The position numbers and the translations under genes are program-made. DNA of 64,000 bases from Parazoarcus communis (lineage in GTDB: Bacteria; Pseudomonadota; Gammaproteobacteria; Burkholderiales; Rhodocyclaceae): contig NZ_CP022187.1 in assembly GCF_003111645.1 (NCBI RefSeq), positions 2,108,001 to 2,172,000 of the forward strand. The letters run 5' to 3'. Below are positions 44,089 to 53,476 of this stretch, in pieces. A model generated the notes under the pieces. It did no database searches and was not told where the DNA came from. It was given only the letters and a program-made list of their open reading frames with translations. The stretch's first letter is position 1; the number at the start of each line of letters is the position of its first letter.

Positions 44089-46125
44089 ATGACGCCAGAG
44101 TCGGTTCACGACATCCGCAACCTCAGCCTGCTCGGCCACGCCGGCTGCGGCAAGACCTCATTGCTCGAAGCACTGCTAGCAGCGTCCGGCGCCATTCCGA
44201 GCGGTGGCAGCGTGGCACGTGGCGACACCGTTTCCGACCACGACCCGCAGGAAAAGGCCATGGGGCATTCGCTGGCCGCAAGCCTGACCCATCTCGAATG
44301 GTCGGGCCACTGGATCAACCTGCTCGACACGCCGGGGCTGCCCGACCTTGCCGGACGCGCACTCTCCACGCTGCCTGCGGTCGAAACGGCGGCAATCGTG
44401 GTTCATGCGGCGACCGGGATCGAGAGTGGAACGCGCCGCATGATGGCAGCTGCAGCGGGAAAATGTCGCATGATCGTGGTGAACGCCATCGACGCGGCCG
44501 GCGCCGACTTCGCAGCGCTCACCGCTTCCATCGCCGACGAATTCGGCAGCGAGTGCCTGCCGATCAACCTGCCCTCGGCCGACGGCAGTTCCGTTGTCGA
44601 CTGCTTTTTCGCGCCCGACGCTTCGCTTGCGACCGCATTCTCGACGCCCGCAGCCGCGCACGACGCAATCGTCGATCAGGTCATTGAGCTCGACGAAGCG
44701 CTCATGGCGCGCTATCTCGAACAGGGCGAAGCACTCGACCCCGAGCAGCTGCACGCCCCCTTCGAACAGGCATTGCGCGAAGGCCATCTGATTCCGGTCT
44801 GTTTCGTGTCGGCCAGAACGGGCGCCGGGGTCAGCGAGCTCCTCGATATCCTGGGGCGGCTGATGCCCGACCCGACCGAGGGCAACCCGCCCCGCTTCAT
44901 CAAGGGCGAAGGGCCAGCGGCCGTCGCCGTCAGCACCGAGCCCGATCCGGCACAACACGTCCTGGCCCATGTGTTTCAGATCAGCAACGACCCCTACCGC
45001 GGCAAGATCGCGCTCTTCCGAGTTCATCAGGGAACGGTCGAGCCCGGCAGCGCGCTGTTCATCGGCGATGCGCGCAAACCCTTCAAGGTCGCCCACCTCC
45101 TGCGCCTGCAGGGACGCAACGTAACCGAAACCGCGCGCGCCGTACCGGGCGACCTGTGCGCCGTCTCGCGCGTCGACGAAGTCCATCGCGATGCCGTCCT
45201 GCACGACTCGCACGACGAGGACCAGTTCCACCTCGAACTGCCGGCCTATCCGCAACCCGTGTTCGGCCTGGCGCTGATCGCACGCAAACCGGCTGACGAA
45301 CACAAGCTGGCCGAGGCCCTGGTTCGCCTGACCGACGAGGATCCCTGCCTGGAGGTGAGCTACGACGCGCGCGGACACCACACGGTCGTGCGCGGGCTGG
45401 GCGAGCAGCACCTCAAGATCGTGCTCGATCAGCTCGCCAGTCGCTGGAACCTGCAGCTCGACACCGCCCCGCCGGCAATTCCGTACCGCGAAACCATCTC
45501 CGCGAAGGCAGAGGCGCGTTACCGTCACAAGAAGCAGAGCGGCGGTTCGGGGCAGTTCGGCGAAGTTGCCCTGCGCGTCGAGCCGCTGTCCCGCGGCGAG
45601 GGCCTGCAGCTCGCCGACGAAGTAAAGGGTGGCGCCATCCCGACGCATTTCATGCCCGCGGTCGAAAAGGGCGTCCGTCAGGCACTGGCCGAAGGCGCCG
45701 TGGCAGGTTTCCCGATCCACGACCTGCGCGTAATCGTGACCGACGGCAAGCACCATGCTGTGGATTCGAACGAGATCTCGTTTTCCACCGCAGCGCGTCA
45801 CGCCCTGACCGAAGCCGTGCTCGCCGCCCGCCCGCAGATCCTCGAACCCATGCTCGAAATCACGGTGAAGGTGGCTGACGACCGCTTTGGCGAGGTCAGC
45901 GCCGAGCTTGCCGGGCGTCGCGGCCACCTCACCGCCACCGACAGTCCCGCGAGTGGCTGGACCATGATCTCGGCACGTGTGCCGATGGCCAGCATGGATG
46001 GGTTTGAAGCGCGGCTGAAAGCAATTTGCGCAGGCGAGAGCGAATTCATGATCGAAGCCGGCGGCTACGAGCCTGCCGCGGCCGAAACACAGGCACAATT
46101 GCGCCGGGAACACAGCGCGCAGTAG
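44089..46125 (+). CDS. Elongation factor G-like GTPase
   Basis: The 678-residue product follows the domain order of EF-G. A GTPase domain comes first (P-loop GHAGCGKTS at 16-24, DTPGLPDL at 80-87). Then come a beta-barrel (VLAHVFQISNDPYRGKIALFRV), the III domain (EDPCLEVSYDARGHHTVVRGLGEQHL), the domain IV start (YRHKKQSGGSGQFGEVALRVEP) and the V domain. It is shorter and more divergent than translational EF-G. The G4 motif reads NAID (132-135) in place of NKxD, so guanine binding may be altered. Such paralogues are often called EF-G-like or EF-G2 and their job is unsettled. GGAGGGATGTGCC precedes the ATG. It is divergent from the P-type ATPase. Confidence 0.88.
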   Translation: MTPESVHDIRNLSLLGHAGCGKTSLLEALLAASGAIPSGGSVARGDTVSDHDPQEKAMGHSLAASLTHLEWSGHWINLLDTPGLPDLAGRALSTLPAVETAAIVVHAATGIESGTRRMMAAAAGKCRMIVVNAIDAAGADFAALTASIADEFGSECLPINLPSADGSSVVDCFFAPDASLATAFSTPAAAHDAIVDQVIELDEALMARYLEQGEALDPEQLHAPFEQALREGHLIPVCFVSARTGAGVSELLDILGRLMPDPTEGNPPRFIKGEGPAAVAVSTEPDPAQHVLAHVFQISNDPYRGKIALFRVHQGTVEPGSALFIGDARKPFKVAHLLRLQGRNVTETARAVPGDLCAVSRVDEVHRDAVLHDSHDEDQFHLELPAYPQPVFGLALIARKPADEHKLAEALVRLTDEDPCLEVSYDARGHHTVVRGLGEQHLKIVLDQLASRWNLQLDTAPPAIPYRETISAKAEARYRHKKQSGGSGQFGEVALRVEPLSRGEGLQLADEVKGGAIPTHFMPAVEKGVRQALAEGAVAGFPIHDLRVIVTDGKHHAVDSNEISFSTAARHALTEAVLAARPQILEPMLEITVKVADDRFGEVSAELAGRRGHLTATDSPASGWTMISARVPMASMDGFEARLKAICAGESEFMIEAGGYEPAAAETQAQLRREHSAQ

Positions 46126-46226
46126 TCCCGATGCAAGGCCGGCGCGGCTTGCGGGTCACGCCGGCGAATTCATTGACCCGGCATGCCTGGTCGCCAGAAA
46201 AAACCTGAGTCGCGACCCGAAACGCA

Positions 46227-46490
46227 ATGGAACTGTCCGAACGTCACCGCACCTACTGGCGGCGCAACCTGATGCTGACCGGCACCCTGCTGGCAATCTG
46301 GTTCGTCGGCACCTTCGTCGCCGGCTACTACGCTGAAGAACTCAACACCCTGAGCTTTATGGGTTTTCCGCTCGGATTCTACGTCTTCGCACAGGGCTCG
46401 CTGATCGCCTATCTCGTGATCATCGGCATCTACGTGCGGGTCATGAACCGGATGGACCGCCGCTACGGCGTATCCGAACGCCGCTCCTGA
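46227..46490 (+). CDS. DUF4212 small subunit of sodium:solute symporter, orphan copy
   Basis: The 87-residue protein has two membrane helices and the DUF4212 core YWRRNLMLTGTLLAIWFVGTFVAGYYAEEL plus FPLGFYVFAQGSLIAYLVIIGIYVRVMNRMDRRYGV. In complete loci this small subunit lies directly before a VC_2705-type symporter. Here no large subunit follows on the plus strand; the next gene is on the other strand. A second DUF4212 gene with its symporter lies at 47.1-49.2 kb. It may be a spare small subunit for that symporter or a relic. Its ribosome site is poor. Confidence 0.85.
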   Translation: MELSERHRTYWRRNLMLTGTLLAIWFVGTFVAGYYAEELNTLSFMGFPLGFYVFAQGSLIAYLVIIGIYVRVMNRMDRRYGVSERRS

Positions 46491-46575
46491 GCCCGCCCCG
46501 GCCGGCCTGCTTGCCGAGCCACGAACCTGCCTCCGCGAGACATGAATCTCAAGCCCGGGACATTGCGGCAGGTAC

Positions 46576-46980
46576 TTACTGCCCCGGCTTTTCTGCGGCG
46601 GATGCAGGCTTGCCCCGCTTCTTGATCACCATCGGATGTGCTTGGCGGCTGAGGATGAAATCAGCGAAAAACTTGCACCAGATCGTGCTTCCAGCAACTG
46701 CGCTCCAGGTCTCGTAGTCAGGCGCAGTTCCGCCAACGCCAAACGCGACATACAAAACAACCCAGCCGACGATGAAAATGATGATGCCGGCGCCAATCAG
46801 GTTGATCGCAGCTGCATAGGGTGCGTACTTTTCAGGATTGGGTGGTGCCTCGCCACGCTTGAGCGCAACCTCGGAAAAATCCCGCTTGAAGACGATGCGC
46901 CACGCACGTCTCATCCAGAAGAAAGTGATAGGAAACAAGGCCAGGAAAAGAATCCAGGTAATGGCAACACTTATAGTCAT
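46576..46980 (-). CDS. Small membrane protein, unknown function
   Basis: The 134-residue product has an N-terminal membrane helix (TISVAITWILFLALFPITFFW) and a second hydrophobic stretch (AAINLIGAGIIIFIVGWVVLYVAFGVGG). A short soluble part (PDYETWSAVAGSTIWCKFFADFIL) and a basic tail end it. GAGGAGTGCCTG is a good ribosome site before ATG 46980. It lies downstream of the symporter on the same strand, but a strong terminator intervenes, so it probably has its own promoter. I do not recognise the family; the context suggests a membrane accessory role. Confidence 0.75.
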   Translation of the reverse strand: MTISVAITWILFLALFPITFFWMRRAWRIVFKRDFSEVALKRGEAPPNPEKYAPYAAAINLIGAGIIIFIVGWVVLYVAFGVGGTAPDYETWSAVAGSTIWCKFFADFILSRQAHPMVIKKRGKPASAAEKPGQ

Positions 46981-47041
46981 CAGGCACTCCTCTTATACAG
47001 GCTTGCAGACACACCGAAATTGCCTGCAAGGTGCCACAAAA

Positions 47042-47075
47042 CAAAAAACCCCGCCATTGAATCCGGCAGGGTTTT
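47042..47075 (-). terminator. Intrinsic terminator of the DUF4212-symporter operon
   Basis: On the minus strand AAACCCTGCC pairs with GGCGGGGTTT (one G-T pair) around an 8-10 base loop, followed by TTTTTTG. It lies about 57 bases past the symporter stop codon. Confidence 0.88.
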
Positions 47076-47131
47076 ACCTGCATCGCGCGCCTCGCTGGGA
47101 GCCACGCGATGCAGGATTACTTCAAGCGTGC

Positions 47132-48940
47132 TTAGTGCGCGCCGTCGACCGCCTTGGAACCGCGGGGGATACGAACGCTCTCGACCAGAGCCTGGATGTG
47201 CTCGGGCGGCTCTTTCGTAACCTTGTCGACCATGAAGGCAACTGCGAAGTTCACCAGTGCGCCGATTGCACCGAACGCTTCCGGCGTGATGCCGAAGAAG
47301 GAGTTCGGGCCGCCGATCAGGTCGGTGAATTCAGTACCCTTGATGAAGAAGATACCCTTGTGAGCGAACACGTAGAACAGGGTGAGGAGCAGGCCGGAAA
47401 GCATGCCGGCGATGGCGCCTTCCTTGTTCATCTTCTTCGAGAAGATACCCATCATGATGGCCGGGAACAGCGAGCTACCAGCAATACCGAAGGCCAGAGC
47501 CACGGTACCGGCGGCGAAGCCCGGGGGGTTCAGACCGAGATAACCGGCCAGAACAATCGCGAAAGCCATGGAGATCTTGCCCACGAGCAGTTCGTTCTTG
47601 TCCGAGATATCCGGATTGATCACGTTCTTCACCAGGTCATGCGACACGGCGGACGAGATGGCCATCAGCAGACCGGCAGCGGTGGAGAGCGCAGCAGCCA
47701 GACCACCTGCAGCGATCAGTGCGATCACCCAGTTGGGCAGCAGTGCGATTTCCGGGTTGGCCAGCACGATGATGTCGGGGTTGACCGTCAGCTCGTTGCC
47801 TTTCCAGCCTGCAGCTTCAGCCTTGGCCTTGGATTCGGCGTTGGCAGTCGGCTTGTCGTTGTAGTACTGGATGCGACCGTCGCCGTTCTTGTCTTCGAAG
47901 GCCAGCAGACCGGTTTGCTCCCAACGCTTCATCCAGGCCGGACGCTTTTCAGCTTCGAGGCTGGCTTCGGCAGCGTACAGATCACCACCCGCCGCAACAG
48001 CGGAGTTCACCGTGGCGTGGAGGTTGTACTTGGCCATGGCGGCAACGCCAGGTGCAGTCGTGTACAGCAGGGCGATGAAGACCAGCGCCCAACCAGCGGA
48101 CGAACGTGCATCCTTGACCTTCGGCACGGTGAAGAAGCGAACGATCACGTGCGGCAGGCCTGCGGTACCGATCATCAGCGACACGGTGTAGACGAACATG
48201 TTCAGCGTGCTGCCCGGAACAGAGGTCGTGTATTCACCGAAGCCGAGATCCGTCACCACTTGGTCGAGACGTGCCAGCAGGGTCGTGTCGGTACCGACCA
48301 GCGTGCCACCCAGGCCAAGTTGCGGCAGGACGTTGCCCGTCAGCTGCAGCGAGATGAACAGCGCCGGAACCGTGTAGGCCAGGATCAGAACAACGTACTG
48401 GGCTACCTGGGTGTAGGTAATGCCTTTCATGCCGCCGAACACGGCGTACATGAACACAATGCCCATACCGATGTAGATACCGGTGTCGTTGGTCACGCCG
48501 AGGAAGCGCGAGAAGGCCACACCCACACCCGTCATCTGACCGATAACGTAGGTGATGGAAGCGGTCAGCAGGCAGACCACTGCAACCGTGCTGGCGGACT
48601 TCGAGTAGAAGCGGTCGCCGATGAACTGGGGCACGGTGAATTTGCCGAACTTGCGCAGGTACGGTGCAAGCAGCATCGCCAGCAGAACGTAGCCGCCGGT
48701 CCATCCCATCAGGAACAGACCGCCGCCGTAGCCCATGTTGGAAATGAGGCCGGCCATCGAGATGAAGGACGCTGCCGACATCCAGTCAGCGCCGGTTGCC
48801 ATGCCGTTGGCGATCGGGTGAACTCCGCCGCCCGCGACATAGAACTCGCTGGTGCTACCGGCACGCGCCCAGATGGCGATGCCGATGTACAGCGCAAAAC
48901 TCGCGCCGACCACCACATAAGTAATTGTCTGAAGATCCAT
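47132..48940 (-). CDS. Sodium:solute symporter, VC_2705/ActP-like, large subunit
   Basis: This 602-residue solute:sodium symporter probably imports acetate or another short organic acid. It has about 13 membrane helices and SSS family blocks: GADWMSAASFISMAGLI near residue 50, YLRKFGKFTVPQFIGDRF near 95, MKGITYTQVAQYVVLI near 171, IGTAGLPHVIVRFFTVP near 257, and GGLAAALSTAAGLLMAISSAVSHDL near 425. An extra hydrophilic loop at about 320-395 carries DKNGDGRI, an EF-hand-like calcium loop. It starts 11 bases after a DUF4212 gene, the standard two-gene arrangement. A clear terminator follows. Confidence 0.92.
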   Translation of the reverse strand: MDLQTITYVVVGASFALYIGIAIWARAGSTSEFYVAGGGVHPIANGMATGADWMSAASFISMAGLISNMGYGGGLFLMGWTGGYVLLAMLLAPYLRKFGKFTVPQFIGDRFYSKSASTVAVVCLLTASITYVIGQMTGVGVAFSRFLGVTNDTGIYIGMGIVFMYAVFGGMKGITYTQVAQYVVLILAYTVPALFISLQLTGNVLPQLGLGGTLVGTDTTLLARLDQVVTDLGFGEYTTSVPGSTLNMFVYTVSLMIGTAGLPHVIVRFFTVPKVKDARSSAGWALVFIALLYTTAPGVAAMAKYNLHATVNSAVAAGGDLYAAEASLEAEKRPAWMKRWEQTGLLAFEDKNGDGRIQYYNDKPTANAESKAKAEAAGWKGNELTVNPDIIVLANPEIALLPNWVIALIAAGGLAAALSTAAGLLMAISSAVSHDLVKNVINPDISDKNELLVGKISMAFAIVLAGYLGLNPPGFAAGTVALAFGIAGSSLFPAIMMGIFSKKMNKEGAIAGMLSGLLLTLFYVFAHKGIFFIKGTEFTDLIGGPNSFFGITPEAFGAIGALVNFAVAFMVDKVTKEPPEHIQALVESVRIPRGSKAVDGAH

Positions 48941-48951
48941 GTGTCCGCCCC

Positions 48952-49206
48952 TTACTCTTCGTCAACGTCAAATTGCTTGTCGAGATCACCCATCTTCTTC
49001 GCATAGTAGAAAATGAGGACGACGAACACATAAATCGACCCTTGCTGCGCGAACCAGAATCCCAACGGGTAGCCACCAAGGTGGATGTTGTTGAGCATCG
49101 GCGCGAAGAGAATGCCGGCGCCGAACGAAACCAAGAACCAGATGATCAGGATCTTGGTTAACAGCGCCAGCGTAGCCTTCCAATAGGCTGAACTGTTGTT
49201 TTCCAT
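48952..49206 (-). CDS. DUF4212 small subunit of sodium:solute symporter
   Basis: The 84-residue protein has two membrane helices and the DUF4212 pattern YWKATLALLTKILIIWFLVSFGAGILFAP, then YPLGFWFAQQGSIYVFVVLIFYYAKKM. GAGAGGAGACAGT lies before the ATG at 49206. It precedes the large symporter subunit by 11 bases and is taken as its partner. It differs clearly from the orphan copy at 46.2 kb, so the two are not a recent duplicate. Confidence 0.9.
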   Translation of the reverse strand: MENNSSAYWKATLALLTKILIIWFLVSFGAGILFAPMLNNIHLGGYPLGFWFAQQGSIYVFVVLIFYYAKKMGDLDKQFDVDEE

Positions 49207-49530
49207 ACTGTCTCCTCTCGATGATTGTTGCCTGCCTTGCGACCGGAGCGGCCGAAATCAGGCCAGCCGACAAAACTGCAGGGGGATTATATGAATGCGG
49301 ATCTTACTTCTGGCTTACAAAGAGACACTTCTTCGTCAGTTTGGGCGAACCGCCATTCGCATATCGCCCTCCAGCCAAGGCTGAAAGGGGCGAAATCCCT
49401 GCTCCCTGCGCCCTGATTGCCGCGTAATATTCGATCACGCCGGTTACGGCGCTTACAGGAAAACGCCGATGCACTGACGCCCCCTCCGGTGCTAGGCTTG
49501 CGGCGATATTTTTCCGGCACGGGAGCCACG
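49207..49530. other. Divergent intergenic region, DUF4212-symporter operon and usp gene
   Basis: These 324 bases contain a minus-strand TATAAT (plus-strand ATTATA at 49286-49291) at a suitable distance from the DUF4212 gene; no good -35 accompanies it, suggesting an activator-dependent promoter. On the other side GGGAGCCACG precedes the Usp start at 49531. No coding sequence is convincing here. Confidence 0.4.
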
Positions 49531-49986
49531 ATGTACAAGCATATTCTGGTCGCAATCGACGATAGCGAGACCTCGACCAAAGCCCTCGACGAAGCCATCG
49601 CGCTGGCGCGACTGCACGACGCGGTGCTGGAGATCGCGCACGCTGTGGATGAGTCCATGCTTCAGGCGTTTTCGAATCACGGCGTGACGCTGGTGGACCA
49701 CGGCAAGCTGCAGGACGCCCTGCTCGACGGCGGGCGCCAGACCCTGAAGGACGCGCTGGAAAAGGCACGTGCGGCCGGTCTGACGCCGCGCGAGCGCTTT
49801 CTCGCCGCAGAAGATCTGCATGCTGCGGACCAGATCGCACAGGCGGTCGAAAAATCCGGCGCCGACCTGCTGGTCGTCGGCTCGCACGGCCGCCGCGGCT
49901 TCCGTCGCATGCTGCTCGGCAGCGTGGCCGAAAACCTGGTACGCAAGGTTCACGTATCGGTGCTGATCGTGCGCGGCGAACACTGA
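49531..49986 (+). CDS. Universal stress protein, single Usp domain
   Basis: The 151-residue cytosolic protein is one Usp fold: MYKHILVAIDDSETSTKALDEAIALA at the start, EIAHAVDES, and the ATP-binding tail ADLLVVGSHGRRGFRRMLLGSVAENLVRKVHVSVLIVR with G-x2-G-x9-GS. ATG 49531 is chosen; upstream frame codons are intergenic. A terminator follows after about 24 bases. It is unrelated in layout to the tandem-Usp gene at 40.2 kb. Confidence 0.93.
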   Translation: MYKHILVAIDDSETSTKALDEAIALARLHDAVLEIAHAVDESMLQAFSNHGVTLVDHGKLQDALLDGGRQTLKDALEKARAAGLTPRERFLAAEDLHAADQIAQAVEKSGADLLVVGSHGRRGFRRMLLGSVAENLVRKVHVSVLIVRGEH

Positions 49987-50009
49987 CCCCGGACTCCATC
50001 CGGCAGAAA

Positions 50010-50042
50010 AAACCCCCGCTATCCGAGAGGATGCGGGGGTTT
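50010..50042. terminator. Bidirectional terminator between usp and icd
   Basis: AAACCCCCGC-TATCC and GGAT-GCGGGGGTTT pair around GAGA, with a single bulged base. A-rich and T-rich flanks allow use from both sides, ending the Usp gene and the icd gene. Confidence 0.88.
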
Positions 50043-50090
50043 GTTACTCTGCAGCGCGACTGATTCCAGCCACGACAGGCCGGCGCGGAA

Positions 50091-51335
<1,245 letters not shown>

Positions 51336-51576
51336 TGCTGCTCCCTCACTGGATTCTGATTGACCTTTCGAAGGGTGCGACTGTCATCGACAGCCGGGAC
51401 GAAGAGGCTTGTCTCTGGAGCCAGATCGCCACGCCACCGGAAAACGATTATCGCCCATATCCGGCGCATCCGAAACAAGGCATCCCGGTCGCACATGGGC
51501 GCAAATGATAAAATCCCGACCAGCCCCGAGCACCATCCGGGCAATCGCAAACAAGTCCTGACGGAGGAGCGAGAGG

Positions 51577-53358
51577 ATGGATGCACCCATGGGAGAGAAT
51601 CCGGTTGCGCAGGCGATTGCGCAGACGCTGATCGAAGGCTTCAACAAGCACTACCGGATCTTTCGCGACACGTCCCGACGCGCAAAAGAGTACTTCGAGT
51701 CGGGCGAATGGCAGGCACAGCTCGACGCGGTGCGCGAGCGCGTGCAGTTTTACGACGACCGGGTGAACGAAACCGTTGCCCGCCTGCATGGAGAGTTCGA
51801 CGCCGACTCGCTGGACGACACCACCTGGCAGCAGGTCAAACTCCACTTCATCGGCATGCTGATCCGGCACAAGCAGCCCGAGCTCGCCGAAACCTTTTTC
51901 AACTCGGTGTGCTGCAAGATCCTGCATCGCACCTACTTCAACAACGATTACATCTTCGCGCGGCCCGCAAGTTCGACCGAATACATCGACTCCTACCCAC
52001 CGGTGTACTCCAGCTACTACCCACAGGAAGCCGGACTGCGCGCCACAGTAAAGAACATCATCGAAGACTTCGACTGGCAGCGCCCGTTCGAGGATCTCGA
52101 ACGCGATGTCGACTTCATCGTGCGCACCACGCAAGCGCATCTGGCGTCCTGGCCCGAGATGGAGGTCAACTGCCAGATCCAGGTCCTGTACTCGGCCTTC
52201 TATCGCAACAAGACGGCCTACATCATCGGTAAGGCCATCAACGGCTATCAGGAATACCCGTTCACGCTGGCGGTGCGCCACACGCCGTCGGGAAAGCTTT
52301 TCATCGACACCCTGCTGCTCGATCCGTGGCGCATCTCGGTGCTTTTTTCGCTGTCGCGCGCCTACTTCATGGTCGAAATGGAAGTGCCCTCGGGTTACGT
52401 CCAGTTTCTGCGCTCGATCATGCCCAACAAGCCGCGCAGCGAGATCTACACCATGCTTGGCCTCGGCAAGCAGGGCAAGACGATGTTCTTCCGCGATCTG
52501 GTCTCGCACCTGCGCCACTCGAACGACCAGTTCAGCATCGCGCCGGGCATTCGCGGCCTGGTGATGCTGGTGTTTACGCTGCCGTCCTACCCTTACGTGT
52601 TCAAGATCATCAAGGACGTATTCGGGGCGTCGAAGAACATGGACCGCGCCACCGTCAAGCGCAAGTACCTGATGGTCAAGCATGTCGACCGGGTCGGGCG
52701 CATGGCCGACACGCTGGAGTTTTCCTACGCCGCACTGCCGCTGTCGCGCTTCCATCCGGACCTGCTCGAAGAGCTGAGTCGTCTGGCACCGACCTCGTTC
52801 GAACTCGATGGCGACTCGGTGGTCATCAAGCACCTTTACATCGAACGCCGGATGACCCCGCTCAACATCCATCTCGAGCATGCCAGCGACGAGGGCGTGG
52901 AACACGCGGTGCGCGAGTACGGCAACGCGATTCGCGAGATGGCGATCGCCAACATCTTCCCGGGCGACATGCTGTGGAAGAACTTCGGCGTCACCCGCTA
53001 CGGTCGCGTGGTCTTCTACGATTACGACGAGATCGAGTACATGACGGACATGAACTTCCGCGCCATCCCGCCAGCCCCCTATGAGGAAATGGAGATGGCG
53101 GCCGAGCCCTGGTACTCGACCGCCCCCATGGATGTATTCCCGGAAGAGTTCGCCACCTTCCTGCTCGGCACCCCTCGCATTCGCAAGGCCTTTCTGAAGC
53201 ATCACCGCGACCTGCTGGCGCCGGACTTCTGGCGCAAGGCACAGGACAGCATTCGCAGCGGCCATGTGGAGGACTTCTTCCCCTACCCGCAGGAGTTGCG
53301 CTTCTGCAATCTCTACCCGGCGCAGGCAGGACAGGCACCAGCATCAGACACTGAGTGA
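51577..53358 (+). CDS. aceK: Isocitrate dehydrogenase kinase/phosphatase
   Basis: AceK phosphorylates and dephosphorylates Icd, shifting flux to the glyoxylate shunt. The 593-residue product has the family N-terminal regulatory half (IAQTLIEGFNKHYRIFRDTSRRAKEYF). The kinase half has the P-loop-like APGIRGLVMLVFTLPSYPYVFKIIKD near residue 320 with its Lys, RVGRMADTLEFSYAALPL, NIFPGDMLWKNFGVTRYGRVVFYDYDEIEYM with the catalytic Asp near 463, and a C-terminal FFPYPQELRFCNLYP. GGAGGAGCGAGAGG precedes the ATG. It is divergent from its substrate gene icd. The aceA and aceB genes are not in the window. Confidence 0.96.
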   Translation: MDAPMGENPVAQAIAQTLIEGFNKHYRIFRDTSRRAKEYFESGEWQAQLDAVRERVQFYDDRVNETVARLHGEFDADSLDDTTWQQVKLHFIGMLIRHKQPELAETFFNSVCCKILHRTYFNNDYIFARPASSTEYIDSYPPVYSSYYPQEAGLRATVKNIIEDFDWQRPFEDLERDVDFIVRTTQAHLASWPEMEVNCQIQVLYSAFYRNKTAYIIGKAINGYQEYPFTLAVRHTPSGKLFIDTLLLDPWRISVLFSLSRAYFMVEMEVPSGYVQFLRSIMPNKPRSEIYTMLGLGKQGKTMFFRDLVSHLRHSNDQFSIAPGIRGLVMLVFTLPSYPYVFKIIKDVFGASKNMDRATVKRKYLMVKHVDRVGRMADTLEFSYAALPLSRFHPDLLEELSRLAPTSFELDGDSVVIKHLYIERRMTPLNIHLEHASDEGVEHAVREYGNAIREMAIANIFPGDMLWKNFGVTRYGRVVFYDYDEIEYMTDMNFRAIPPAPYEEMEMAAEPWYSTAPMDVFPEEFATFLLGTPRIRKAFLKHHRDLLAPDFWRKAQDSIRSGHVEDFFPYPQELRFCNLYPAQAGQAPASDTE

Positions 53359-53476
53359 GCATGGCCGTGCTGGGCAGGCGCGTAGCCCTGCCCAGCACCG
53401 GATTCAGCTCAATCGCCGTAATGCTCCGCTTGCCACAAACCGACGGACGGCCGCGCGCCGCCCGTCGTCCCGAAGC

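Noticed and set aside
46838-49006. Open frame of 722 codons antisense to the symporter operon
   Set aside because: It overlaps the symporter and DUF4212 genes, whose membrane segments and ribosome sites are clear; its composition is that of a shadow frame.
51448-53265. Minus-strand frame of 605 codons opposite aceK
   Set aside because: Shadow of a full-length, motif-complete AceK.
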